From: Lachnospiraceae bacterium
Lineage (GTDB): Bacteria > Bacillota > Clostridia > Lachnospirales > Lachnospiraceae
Assembly (NCBI GenBank): GCA_030537145.1
Contig: JAUNON010000007.1
Coordinates: 1 to 64,000 of the forward strand
DNA length: 64,000 nucleotides
Reading direction: 5' to 3'
A model generated the notes under the pieces. The model had not been told where the DNA came from and made no database searches. It saw only the letters and a list, made by a program, of their open reading frames with translations. Positions 50,533 to 59,500 of this stretch are shown in pieces. Position 1 is the stretch's first letter; each line of letters starts with the position of its first letter. Position numbers and translations under genes: made by a program.

Positions 50533-50561
50533 TTGACATTTATACATTGATTTGGTATATT
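50533..50561 (+). promoter_or_regulatory. Promoter of the antiporter gene
   Basis: TTGACA (50533-50538), 17-base spacer, TATATT (50556-50561), 29 bases before the start codon. Confidence 0.75.
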
Positions 50562-50590
50562 TATGCAAAAGGAAGGAAAGAGGGAAAAAA

Positions 50591-52108
50591 ATGAATTATG
50601 GTATTTTAAGCCTGCTTCCGCCGCTTGTGGCAGTGGTACTGGCGATCAAGAGTAAAAATGTGATATTTTCTCTGTTTTGCGGAGGCTTCATGGGCGCTTT
50701 GCTTTTGTGCATGGGAAATCCATTTGCGGCAATAAAATCCATGATAGGAGATTACTTTTTTGTCCAGCTTACGGATAGCTATAATGCAGGTGTGATCGTG
50801 CTGGTGATCTTCATCGGCGGTTTTATTAAGCTGATGGAAAAATCAGGGGGCGCACAGGCATTTGCAAAAGGAGTGCATAAGGTGATCGACACAAAGCTGA
50901 AGGCTCAGCTCTGTGCGTGGCTGGGAGGAATTCTGATCTTTTTCTCTGACTTGGGAACTCCGCTGCTGGTAGGGCCGGTGTTCAGGCCTTTGTTTGATAA
51001 GCTGAAGGTGTCCAGAGAAAAGCTGGCATGGATACTGGATTCTACGTCATCTCCGGTTGCCATTTTGGTGCCGTTTATCGGCTGGGGCGTATACATCATG
51101 GGACTTATTCAGAGTGAATTTACCAATTTGGGAGTGGCGGAGTCGGATTATATCACATTTGTTCAGGCGATTCCGTTCCAGATTTATGCAATTCTGGCCA
51201 TTATTATGATTCCGCTGGTGGCGTTTACCAAAAAGGATTTTTCACAAATGAAAAAAGCAGAGCTGCGAGCCCAGAAGAATCCGATTCCAGAAGAGATGGA
51301 AGATAATTATGTGGCAGAAACAGATGAAAAGGGATATTCCATGGGAAATGCGAAGCCGATTATGGTACTGCTTCCTATCGTGACCGTGTTTGTGACCCTG
51401 TTTGTGAATCTGGTGCCGCTTGGGTTCCCATTTCAGAAAGTAGACGGAAACATTTTCCGTGTGGCTTTAACCATGGGTTATTTTCTGGCAGCGATACTGC
51501 TTATGGGAATGATGATCTTTTTTAAGGTGAAGAACGTAAAGGACACATTTAAGATTTATGTGGACGGTATGAAAGGTATGACCGATGTGGCCATCACTTT
51601 GGTTCTAGCCTGGTCCCTGGGGACTATGATCAGCAATCTTGGAACGGCAGAATTTATTATCGGAATACTTCAAAGAAGCAATTTCAGCGGATGGCTGATA
51701 CCGGCATTTATTTTCCTGTTCGGGACGTTTGTTTCCTTTTCCACCGGCAGCTCCTGGGGAACCTTTGCGATTATGATGCCTCTTGCGATCCCTATGGCCC
51801 ATGCATTTGAGATCCCTTATGCAATTTGCGTGGGAGCCGTATTGTCCGGCGGTCTATTTGGGGATCACTGTTCTCCGATATCGGATACTACGATTTTGTC
51901 CTCTACAGGAGCAGAATGTGATCTTGTGGATCATGTAAAGACGCAGCTTCCGTATGCCTGTGTCAACGGTGCTATTGCGTTTGTTTCCTTTATTCTTGCA
52001 GGCATTACCCGCAGCCCTGCGTGTGTGGTATTTGCCGTTGCGCTGCTGCTGACCTGTATGTTTGTATGGAATAGGGTGGAAGCCGGTAAAAATAGCGGGG
52101 ATAGATAA
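50591..52108 (+). CDS. NhaC-family Na+/H+ antiporter
   Basis: Membrane antiporter of 505 residues with about eleven to twelve hydrophobic segments. Conserved regions: FFSDLGTPLLVGPVFRPLFD, LDSTSSPVAILVPFIGWGVY, FSTGSSWGTFAIMMPLAIP and GGLFGDHCSPISDTTILSS, the last typical of NhaC and related organic-ion exchangers. Some relatives exchange malate for lactate, so substrate is uncertain. ATG 50591 follows AAAGAGGGA; the frame upstream to 50552 lacks a binding site. Confidence 0.88.
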   Translation: MNYGILSLLPPLVAVVLAIKSKNVIFSLFCGGFMGALLLCMGNPFAAIKSMIGDYFFVQLTDSYNAGVIVLVIFIGGFIKLMEKSGGAQAFAKGVHKVIDTKLKAQLCAWLGGILIFFSDLGTPLLVGPVFRPLFDKLKVSREKLAWILDSTSSPVAILVPFIGWGVYIMGLIQSEFTNLGVAESDYITFVQAIPFQIYAILAIIMIPLVAFTKKDFSQMKKAELRAQKNPIPEEMEDNYVAETDEKGYSMGNAKPIMVLLPIVTVFVTLFVNLVPLGFPFQKVDGNIFRVALTMGYFLAAILLMGMMIFFKVKNVKDTFKIYVDGMKGMTDVAITLVLAWSLGTMISNLGTAEFIIGILQRSNFSGWLIPAFIFLFGTFVSFSTGSSWGTFAIMMPLAIPMAHAFEIPYAICVGAVLSGGLFGDHCSPISDTTILSSTGAECDLVDHVKTQLPYACVNGAIAFVSFILAGITRSPACVVFAVALLLTCMFVWNRVEAGKNSGDR

Positions 52109-52139
52109 CGGTTCGTTTGGAAAATGAAATAGCGTACGG

Positions 52140-52190
52140 AAAACAAAGCTGGTTGATTGAGCGTAATTTCAGTCAACCAGTTTTTGTTTC
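52140..52190 (+). terminator. Terminator of the antiporter gene
   Basis: CTGGTTGA pairs with TCAACCAG, with AAACAAAG/TTTTTGTTT extending the base, ending in a T-run. Confidence 0.8.
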
Positions 52191-52197
52191 CTCAGCA

Positions 52198-52289
52198 GGA
52201 AATACCTTGTTGCTTTAAAGTACGAAAGCTTATGACTTTCCTATGAGAGAAAGGCCCTGCGGGCAAACGATGCGCACGGATACATAGGA
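52198..52289 (+). repeat. Terminator-associated two-hairpin repeat, copy R6 (long-loop form)
   Basis: AGGAAA and TTTCCT flank a loop containing TTGTTGCTTTAAAG as in R5, followed by GGCCCTGCGGGC and GATGCGCACGGAT. The left arm has decayed more than in other copies. Confidence 0.6.
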
Positions 52290-52348
52290 GATTTCAAAAA
52301 GGAATGGAAATGTTAAAGATAAGATTTTAAGAATGTTATTTGATTTTA

Positions 52349-52377
52349 TTGTACAAAATGAAATGAAGTGTTAAAAT
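52349..52377 (+). promoter_or_regulatory. Promoter of the Wadjet operon
   Basis: TTGTAC (52349-52354), 17-base spacer, TAAAAT (52372-52377). It leaves a leader of about 105 bases. Confidence 0.5.
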
Positions 52378-52490
52378 TTTAAATTATCAGGCAAGGGAAA
52401 ACGGAAATGAAAAGCCCGGCAGTCAGAAGCAGTTGTATGACAGCAATGGATAGAGACAGGGCAAAGGCGGCAATCTGAGAAGGTGAAATA

Positions 52491-53906
52491 ATGTCATATT
52501 TTAATAGTGTAAATGATAAATTTTTTAATCCGTTTTGTTGTAAAAACCGGGAAGTTTATTTTGAGTGTATCGATCTGTTAATTGAAAAATCGAAAGAGAT
52601 ACCGGTTTTGTATGAGACGGATGCGAGACAGTGCTTAATCATTTATCTGCAGAATTGTTTATATTCGCTTGAGACCGAAAATATTGGCGAGGAAGTTGGA
52701 AATGCAAAGAGTCCGCAGGAAAACGCATCTGCAATTTTAAGGTATTTTCGTACATGCGGCTGGATTACTCCAAAGGAAATTGGACGGACCGGGGACAATA
52801 TTGCATCCGTTTCTGCATATTGCCGCAAGCTGGTGGATGCAATACACCGGATTTTTAATCAGGATGCGAACAGTGCAATCACCAACCACATTTTTTCGAT
52901 CTATGAAATCTTAAAAACATCCATGGGAAAGGATAGCGCCCGTGCGATCCGCCCGTATTCGAATATTCTGGTACCGCTAATAGAAAATGAATGTGATCTG
53001 AAGAACGAGCTGCTGATCTTAAAGGACAGCATCCGTGAAATTATGCGTGTGGTTATGAGGATGCCGGACGTCAATAGCTTTGGACAATTCTTGATTAAGG
53101 ATGAACTGCTGACACGCTTTTTCAATGACTATTTCTTTATAAAAAAGAGTGGTTTGATTCCCTCCTATATTTCTGAAATTGACCGGATGTTGCGCCGCCT
53201 GAAGCGTTCTGAGTTATATGAGAAAATGCTGAATGAATACAGGAAGCTGAAAAATACAGATGAGTTTCAGGCAAAAGAGCTCATTGACCGTCAGTTTGGA
53301 GAGCTGGAAAGCTTCATTAACTTTGAATATGAGCAGGAAATGAATTATATTGATAATAAGATCAATACCTATTACAATCTTTATGCGACCCGCATGATGA
53401 TGGTGCTGAGCAATGGAACGAATATTGAGCATATGCTGAACCGGATCCTGATGCAGTTAAAAGAACTGGATGGAGAAGAGCGTGACGTGATACTACAGCA
53501 GCTAGCAAGAACATATCAGTTGCAAAGCGTGGGATTTATCAGCAGAAAATCCTTTGAGCGGCGGAAAAAGGCGAATCCCAATATGACAAATGCCGGAATT
53601 GCTTCCGAAGAGCTTACCGAGGAAGAGAGACAGCGGCTGACAGATGAGCTGCTAGCAGAGGCGCCTGACCGGTACAGTCTTGACAATGTAAAAGAATATC
53701 TTGATCAGATAACATTTTATAAAGAGAAGCTAAGCGTGGAGGAATGCGGAGTGCACACGCGGGAGGATGCGATGATGATGGCCGCCAGTATTATCTATTC
53801 AGGCACAGCCGGATTTCCATATGAGGTGGAATTTGGAGAAGGAACCGTTGAAACGGAAGCTGCAACGATCAGCAGAATACAGATAAAGAGGAAATGTGAT
53901 GAGTGA
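52491..53906 (+). CDS. jetA: Wadjet anti-plasmid system subunit JetA (DUF5716 type)
   Basis: Kleisin-like subunit (MksF equivalent) of 471 residues, mostly helical, joining the SMC-like JetC heads. The order with a DUF4194-type protein, an SMC-like ATPase and a Toprim protein identifies the system. The sequence pattern (YFNSVNDKFFNPFCCKNREV at the start; AAASIIYSGTAGFPYEVE near the end) is that of the DUF5716 form, which I associate with type II Wadjet. GAAGGTGA precedes ATG 52491. It overlaps jetB by 11 bases. Confidence 0.88.
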   Translation: MSYFNSVNDKFFNPFCCKNREVYFECIDLLIEKSKEIPVLYETDARQCLIIYLQNCLYSLETENIGEEVGNAKSPQENASAILRYFRTCGWITPKEIGRTGDNIASVSAYCRKLVDAIHRIFNQDANSAITNHIFSIYEILKTSMGKDSARAIRPYSNILVPLIENECDLKNELLILKDSIREIMRVVMRMPDVNSFGQFLIKDELLTRFFNDYFFIKKSGLIPSYISEIDRMLRRLKRSELYEKMLNEYRKLKNTDEFQAKELIDRQFGELESFINFEYEQEMNYIDNKINTYYNLYATRMMMVLSNGTNIEHMLNRILMQLKELDGEERDVILQQLARTYQLQSVGFISRKSFERRKKANPNMTNAGIASEELTEEERQRLTDELLAEAPDRYSLDNVKEYLDQITFYKEKLSVEECGVHTREDAMMMAASIIYSGTAGFPYEVEFGEGTVETEAATISRIQIKRKCDE

Positions 53907-54555
53907 TATTAGCTTACAGATTACAATCAAAGAGGAGAACGGCATTTTATTTAAACGATGTGTTCGTAAATTACTGGAATCTACATTTATTCTCAGGGAT
54001 AGGGATGAAAAATTGTATTCCTTTGCGGCCAGAGAATCGAACAGGCAGGATATTTCCGAATATCTTCGGATGATTGGATTTGATCTATTGGTTGATGAAA
54101 AGACTGGTGTCAGTATGCTGATCGCCAGTGAGGAGGATGAGGAGACCGTAGGATTGAAACGGGCCAATGTGATTACATTTTCTACGCTCCAGTATCATTT
54201 GCTTCTGGTTTTATGGAAGGTTTATCTGGAAAATCTGGGCTATCATGAAGGAAATTTCGTTACCAAGGGGGATTTGATCGATAAAATCAAAGCGTATGGA
54301 ATCATACCGATGAAACAGGAATTGAATGCGGCTTTTAAATTATTTAAAAAATACAGCCTGATCAATTATAATGAGGATGAAAACGGAGAGGACATGAAAA
54401 TCCAACTGTATCCCTCATTACAGTTTGGATGGGATATTCCGCAGTTTCAGACGGTTGCCGAAGAATATCTAAAACAGGATGAAGAGAAAGAGGAAGATCA
54501 AGCGGAAGAAATGCAGCCCATAGATCCGGACGCTTACGAGGAGGACGAGATATGA
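53896..54555 (+). CDS. jetB: Wadjet subunit JetB (DUF4194-type, MksE equivalent)
   Basis: A 219-residue protein with winged-helix character that binds the kleisin JetA, by analogy with MukE/MksE. Recognisable parts are RDRDEKLYSFAARESNRQDI, then FSTLQYHLLLVLWKVYLEN and a strongly acidic C-terminus (QDEEKEEDQAEEMQPIDPDA). The start overlaps jetA and the stop overlaps jetC by four bases, so all Jet proteins are translationally linked. Confidence 0.88.
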   Translation: MMSDISLQITIKEENGILFKRCVRKLLESTFILRDRDEKLYSFAARESNRQDISEYLRMIGFDLLVDEKTGVSMLIASEEDEETVGLKRANVITFSTLQYHLLLVLWKVYLENLGYHEGNFVTKGDLIDKIKAYGIIPMKQELNAAFKLFKKYSLINYNEDENGEDMKIQLYPSLQFGWDIPQFQTVAEEYLKQDEEKEEDQAEEMQPIDPDAYEEDEI

Positions 54556-57500
54556 TTTTATTGAAAAGGGTTCGTCTGATTAACTGGTATGGTTTTTCCA
54601 ATGTCACGGCTCCAATCGGCTTTTTCACATTAATTGCGGGAAAAAACGGAAATGGAAAATCCGTTATGCTGGATGCAATAAAATATGCGGCATTCGGTGA
54701 TACGATTTTTAATAAATCATCGGAAAGTAAGGGCAGCAGGACACTTTCCTCTTATACGAGGGGCCTGCTTGACGCAACAGCCGGAACCTATATGCGACCG
54801 GCTGACAGGGTGCCCAACGTGTACAGCCACATTGTACAGGAGTATTATGATGATGTGGAGGAAAAAGCTTTTATTCTGGGAGCGGTGATCGAGACGAATG
54901 CAGCAAACAACTGTCAGACCCTGCGGTATGTCATGGATAAAACGTCGTTGGAAGAGGTGGAGCATCTCTATGAAAAGGATGGAGTAAAGCTGCCGTATTC
55001 TGCTTCCCAGCTTCAGAAGAAATATGGGGTGTCCCTGCTCCTTCGGGAACCAGGGCTTCAGAAGTTTATGCAGATGACCGGTCTGAAGCTGAATATGAAT
55101 CAGGTAAATGCTTATCTTCGGAAGCTGCGCGGCATCATGTCATATGATCCGAATGCGAAAATTGACCGTTTCATCCGGGAAAGTGTTTTGGAAGAACGAA
55201 GTGTGGATTTTACCAAGCTGATTGAGGCGAAGGGAAATATTGAACGATTGAATGAGACGTTTTCCGTGATCCAGGAGGAGATTGCGGAGCTGGAAAAAAT
55301 CCTGAATGAGTACGATACTTTGGAGAGCGAGAAAAATCGTCTGCTGGCAGATGATATTAAAATTATTTATCGGAAAATGAAACAATTCGGTGCGGTGATA
55401 GAGGAGCAGATACGGGAACAGAAGCTTGCATCAGGGAAAAAGGAGGAGCTTTCCCGGACACTGGAGGCGTTGGGACGGCGGGAGGAAGAGAATAGTCAGC
55501 GGCTGATTCAGGCCAGAATCAGTCTGAATCAATTAGACAGTACAAAAATGATTCAGGAAGAAGAAAAACGTCTTGACTCATTAAAGGAAGAAAAACGGCT
55601 GCTTGCGCTGGAAAAGGACAGTCTGGAGCAGTTCCAGGTAAAAGTCAGTGAGATTCTCCATGCGTTTATGGAGGAGGGACGAAGTCTGGAGGAGAAGGAG
55701 ATCCTGGCCTCTTTGTGTGACAGCGCTTACGCTGCATTTGAAAAAGAGCGGGCGGTGGACTGGCTGAAACAGGCGGTAAGCGACAGCTATGATGAATTTA
55801 CAGAGCAGGGAGCCCTGGTTGGACAGGAAATTGAAGGTTTGAATCGGAAGCTGGCTCAGCAGGAGCGGATCCTGGAGGAGGCGGGAAAGCGTCGGAATAC
55901 GTATGATCAGATTCCGGAGTATGTAGGATTGAAAGAAGAAATTAACCGGGAGTTTGCAAAGCGGAAGCTTCCTGCAGAGGCAAAATTTGCCTGTGAATAT
56001 GTGATTGATCTTTCAGATGAAGCGTGGCGGGATGCACTTGAGGCATTCCTTGGCATTCGCAGTTATACAATTCTGGTGGATCCTCAGTATTATGACATTG
56101 CAGATGATGTGCTGAATCGCTCCTCATATAAATATGCCCACCTGTTTAATACGAAACTGCTGATGAAAAAAGAACTGGAACCGGAAAAGGATTCCGCCGT
56201 ACATTTGCTGAAAATCAAAAATGCGGTGGCAAAGAAATATTTTGATTTTCAGCTTGGCCGGATGCACGCAGTAAAGCTGGAGGAGGTTCGGAACTACGAA
56301 AATGCGATTTCTGTGGAGGGACGTGTGTCTGTTGCCATGGACAGCTATTTCCTGCGGTTTGACAGAATCCGTTCTTACTACCTTGGCCAGGAAACCTTTG
56401 AGCTGAACCGCAGGCGGGCTGAGAGAGAAATTGCAAAGTTACAGGCGGAGAGACGGGAAAAATATGCCCGCAAGGAAGCCATTGAGGACAGAAAGAGCCG
56501 TCTGAAACAGGACAGGGAATTTTTCAAACCGTATGATTTTGATGTGCATGAAAAGTATCAGAAAACGGCGAAGGCGTTGGAGGAATCAGATAAGCAGCTT
56601 AAAAAACTAAAAAGAGCGCAGGAGAATAACAAAAAATACCTGGAACTGAGTCAGTTGGTGTCACAACTGGCAGATGTGCAGGAGGCGATCAAAGAGGAAC
56701 AGAAGGATGTGCTGAATGAAATAAGCAGACTTGAGACCAGGATTCAGCTATGCGAAAATACCATCGAAACGAAGAGCGCAGAGCTGGATAAGGAAAAGGA
56801 ACAGTTCCGGGAATACGAAATTTCGTCGTACACAGTTGTGCAGAAGGCGGTTGAAGCGTATGAAAAGTATGAGGAAGCCGGAAAGACTGGACCGGGAGGC
56901 ATCATTGCTGCTGAAACCAGAGGACGTTTGACAAGAAGCATAGAACAGCACAGAAAGGAACTGATCGGCCTGCAATCCGGCTACAATGCCAGACACCCGG
57001 AGGGCTCTGTGCCGATCGGTGAATCGGACCGGGATGTTTATGCAAGGCGAAAAGACCGGATCTGGATGGACGATCTGCAGGAAATCCGTGAAAAGATGGA
57101 TGCGCAGACGAAACGCTATGAAGATATTTTCAAAAATGAATTTGTGCTGACAATTTTGAAAACCTGCGACAAGGCGCAGGATGATCTGAAGCAGATCAAT
57201 GCAGAGCTGGCAAAGCTGAATTTTTCAACTAGATATCAGTTTGACGTTCACTATGTGAAGGATGGTTCGGAATACACAAAAATTATTGAGTATGCAAAGT
57301 ATCTGGATGAGCGGGAAAAGCTGGGAAGCACCTCCGGGCAGATGACTTTTGATATGCTGACCTCGGTGTCAGAGGAGGAGGGAGAACAACTGGAGCGGGA
57401 GCTCAAGCAGATTATTAACCGGATTATTGAGAAAAATAGTGAAGAAACCATCGCACGCTTTGCGGATTACCGGAATTACATGACCTATGAGATCCTCATG

Positions 57501-57860
57501 AGCAATCATATTTTGGATCGTGCAAAATTATCTCGTCAGACCGGCTTCAATTCCGGCGCAGAAGTGCAGATTCCCTACCTGTTGATTTTGTCCTCCGCAT
57601 TGCTTATGATTTATAATCAGAAGGTGAATTCTACCAGACTGGTATTTATTGATGAGCCCTTTGCCAAGATGGATCCGGGCAATGTAAAGCAGATGCTTGA
57701 CTTTATGAAAAAACAGAATTTGCAGGTGATTTTCTGTGCTCCGGATAAAACAGAGTCGATTGGTAATGCGTGTGAAGTGATTTTGCCGGTGCTTCGTGTA
57801 CGGCCCGACAATATGCAGCTTGGTATTGTGCAGTTCCATGAGGATAAAAGCTATGCCTGA
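54552..57860 (+). CDS. jetC: Wadjet subunit JetC (SMC-like ATPase, MksB equivalent)
   Basis: SMC-like motor of 1102 residues that extrudes DNA loops in known Wadjet systems. Walker A GKNGNGKSVM lies at 30-39; long coiled coils fill roughly 200-450 and 620-950 around a hinge-like globular part; the C-terminal head has PYLLILSSALLMIYN in the signature region and Walker B RLVFIDEPFAKMD. It matches the SbcC/MukB-type Walker B family. Stop codon overlaps the jetD start. Confidence 0.95.
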   Translation: MILLKRVRLINWYGFSNVTAPIGFFTLIAGKNGNGKSVMLDAIKYAAFGDTIFNKSSESKGSRTLSSYTRGLLDATAGTYMRPADRVPNVYSHIVQEYYDDVEEKAFILGAVIETNAANNCQTLRYVMDKTSLEEVEHLYEKDGVKLPYSASQLQKKYGVSLLLREPGLQKFMQMTGLKLNMNQVNAYLRKLRGIMSYDPNAKIDRFIRESVLEERSVDFTKLIEAKGNIERLNETFSVIQEEIAELEKILNEYDTLESEKNRLLADDIKIIYRKMKQFGAVIEEQIREQKLASGKKEELSRTLEALGRREEENSQRLIQARISLNQLDSTKMIQEEEKRLDSLKEEKRLLALEKDSLEQFQVKVSEILHAFMEEGRSLEEKEILASLCDSAYAAFEKERAVDWLKQAVSDSYDEFTEQGALVGQEIEGLNRKLAQQERILEEAGKRRNTYDQIPEYVGLKEEINREFAKRKLPAEAKFACEYVIDLSDEAWRDALEAFLGIRSYTILVDPQYYDIADDVLNRSSYKYAHLFNTKLLMKKELEPEKDSAVHLLKIKNAVAKKYFDFQLGRMHAVKLEEVRNYENAISVEGRVSVAMDSYFLRFDRIRSYYLGQETFELNRRRAEREIAKLQAERREKYARKEAIEDRKSRLKQDREFFKPYDFDVHEKYQKTAKALEESDKQLKKLKRAQENNKKYLELSQLVSQLADVQEAIKEEQKDVLNEISRLETRIQLCENTIETKSAELDKEKEQFREYEISSYTVVQKAVEAYEKYEEAGKTGPGGIIAAETRGRLTRSIEQHRKELIGLQSGYNARHPEGSVPIGESDRDVYARRKDRIWMDDLQEIREKMDAQTKRYEDIFKNEFVLTILKTCDKAQDDLKQINAELAKLNFSTRYQFDVHYVKDGSEYTKIIEYAKYLDEREKLGSTSGQMTFDMLTSVSEEEGEQLERELKQIINRIIEKNSEETIARFADYRNYMTYEILMSNHILDRAKLSRQTGFNSGAEVQIPYLLILSSALLMIYNQKVNSTRLVFIDEPFAKMDPGNVKQMLDFMKKQNLQVIFCAPDKTESIGNACEVILPVLRVRPDNMQLGIVQFHEDKSYA

Positions 57861-59064
57861 TTATGAAGAAAAAATGTTGGTTCTTCTTGTTGAAAAGTAC
57901 AGAAAGAGCAAAAAAGATAATGGTACCGGACGAATTAACCGGAGAACGAAGATAAAACCAGCGGATTTGTATAAAGGGTACAACCGGAATGATGGTGATC
58001 TGGAGCAGATCAATGCAATTAATGAGGCTGCGGATAAATGCCGGCAGAAGGGCTTTCTGACTTTTGAGATGCAGGGATTTGGCAATGAGATTGCCGCTAT
58101 TTATCTGTCGGATGAAAAAATCGAAGAAACGGAATTCTATCTGACAGAACACTATGGATATGAGTCAAAGCATGAAAAAATGGAGCAGATAAAGAGAATT
58201 CTGGAGAAATACAGTGGACATTCACCGGTGGCAGATTTAGAATGTGCGAAGCTTCAGGCCAGTCTGGATAGGAATGTGGTGCCAAAGGATTACAAACAGA
58301 CGGAGGATGTGCTGAAGGCGTTGATTTTCATTGAGGGTAATGAGCGGCTGCTGTATGTGCGTGAGGCTTCGATGCTGATTTATGGGAATTCAAAGTATCT
58401 GGAAGAAAATACTCTGGATGCGGTATGCAGTCTGCTTCGGAAATTTTGGGAAAGGCCCTGTAAGGATAATGAGATTCCGGATGAAATATTAAGTGATTAC
58501 CAGATTGTGAAGGAAAAGCAGAAAATCTGTCTGAAGGGAAATATTGCACTTGTGAAATCAGGGAATGTCCTGGATCTGGGAGAATTCCGCAGCGGTATTG
58601 AATTTTATGCGGATGAACTGGAAGAAATCCAGCGGATAACCGTGCGTGACGGGCGCCTCATCACCGTAGAGAATAAGACCTCTTATATGCGGTGCCGGGA
58701 AGCGGATACGGCGTACTTTTATCTGGGCGGATATGCAAATCGGTTTCAGCGGGATTTCCTGAAAAAGATTTATGAGGATAACCCGGGAATAGCGTATTGG
58801 CACTTTGGAGATATTGATGCCGGCGGCTTTTACATCCATGAAAATTTGTGTAAGATTACAGGGATACCGTTTGGTCTTTATCGAATGTCTGCAGAAGAGC
58901 TGCAGGATCCTCGGTATGAAGGGTGTTTACTCAGGCTTTCCGATAATGACAGAAAACGTCTGAGGGCACTGGCGGAGCATGAGGCCTACCGTGAGGTGGT
59001 ACAGTATATGGTAAGCAGGAATGTGAAGCTGGAACAGGAGATTGTGAGTTACTATTCTGCCTGA
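57853..59064 (+). CDS. jetD: Wadjet subunit JetD (Toprim nuclease, MksG equivalent)
   Basis: DNA-cleaving subunit of 403 residues (DUF3322/DUF2220 type). The N-terminal arm binds DNA and the C-terminal Toprim domain holds the acidic residues: Glu in VENKTSY and the Asp pair in HFGDIDAGGF near 320. In known systems JetD cuts small circular DNA after loop extrusion by JetABC. ATG 57853 overlaps the jetC stop; the long upstream frame is inside jetC. It completes an intact four-gene system. Confidence 0.93.
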   Translation: MPDYEEKMLVLLVEKYRKSKKDNGTGRINRRTKIKPADLYKGYNRNDGDLEQINAINEAADKCRQKGFLTFEMQGFGNEIAAIYLSDEKIEETEFYLTEHYGYESKHEKMEQIKRILEKYSGHSPVADLECAKLQASLDRNVVPKDYKQTEDVLKALIFIEGNERLLYVREASMLIYGNSKYLEENTLDAVCSLLRKFWERPCKDNEIPDEILSDYQIVKEKQKICLKGNIALVKSGNVLDLGEFRSGIEFYADELEEIQRITVRDGRLITVENKTSYMRCREADTAYFYLGGYANRFQRDFLKKIYEDNPGIAYWHFGDIDAGGFYIHENLCKITGIPFGLYRMSAEELQDPRYEGCLLRLSDNDRKRLRALAEHEAYREVVQYMVSRNVKLEQEIVSYYSA

Positions 59065-59091
59065 ATTCACAATCCGATAAGAATCCTTCCA

Positions 59092-59121
59092 TTCATACCT
59101 GCTGTCCACTTCGCATACACT
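59092..59121 (+). promoter_or_regulatory. Sigma-E-type sporulation promoter of spoIIID
   Basis: TTCATACC (59092-59099), 14-base spacer, CATACACT (59114-59121) agree with the mother-cell sigma-E consensus (-35 near TCATATT, -10 CATACAnT). It lies directly upstream of spoIIID, a known sigma-E-dependent gene in Bacillus. Confidence 0.7.
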
Positions 59122-59151
59122 GTAAAAACGGTGCTTGCGGGGGATCTCCCT

Positions 59152-59409
59152 TTGAAAGACTATATTGAGGAACGGGCATTATCCGTTGCATATTATATTA
59201 TTGAAAGTAAGGCTACAGTACGGCAGACAGCGAAAAAATTCGGGATCAGCAAGAGTACGGTACATAAAGACTGCACCGACCGGCTGAATCAGATTAATCC
59301 GGCTTTGGCCAGGGAAGTGCGGCAGGTTCTGGACGTGAATAAGCAGGAACGCCATATTCGGGGAGGACTTGCCACCAGAGAAAAATATCTCCACATGGCG
59401 CACCAATAA
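59152..59409 (+). CDS. spoIIID: Stage III sporulation regulator SpoIIID
   Basis: Small mother-cell DNA-binding protein of 85 residues. KDYIEERALSVAYYIIESK and ATVRQTAKKFGISKSTVHKD (the helix-turn-helix) match SpoIIID closely. The start is TTG 59152, since the family begins with the lysine-aspartate-tyrosine segment and GGGGGA lies eight bases before it; no ATG is available. The preceding promoter is of the sigma-E type. Its presence shows descent from a spore former. Confidence 0.95.
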   Translation: MKDYIEERALSVAYYIIESKATVRQTAKKFGISKSTVHKDCTDRLNQINPALAREVRQVLDVNKQERHIRGGLATREKYLHMAHQ

Positions 59410-59410
59410 A

Positions 59411-59487
59411 AAATTGCCATCGGCCTTTCAACTTTCCTGTCCCTCAGGTTTGAGGGCCGGATAGCTGAAAGGCCGATGGCATTTTTA
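59411..59487. terminator. Bidirectional terminator between spoIIID and the aldo-keto reductase gene
   Basis: GCCATCGGCCTTTCA (59416-59430) pairs perfectly with TGAAAGGCCGATGGC (59466-59480); the loop holds a second small hairpin CCCTCA/TGAGGG. A-run on the left and T-run on the right serve both convergent genes. Confidence 0.88.
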
Positions 59488-59500
59488 AAAACGTTTGTTT

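Larger units (their letters stand above)
52109..52490. other. Intergenic region between the antiporter and Wadjet genes
   Basis: Contains a terminator, one two-hairpin repeat and the promoter of jetA, listed separately. The remainder is AT-rich with no further gene. Confidence 0.6.
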
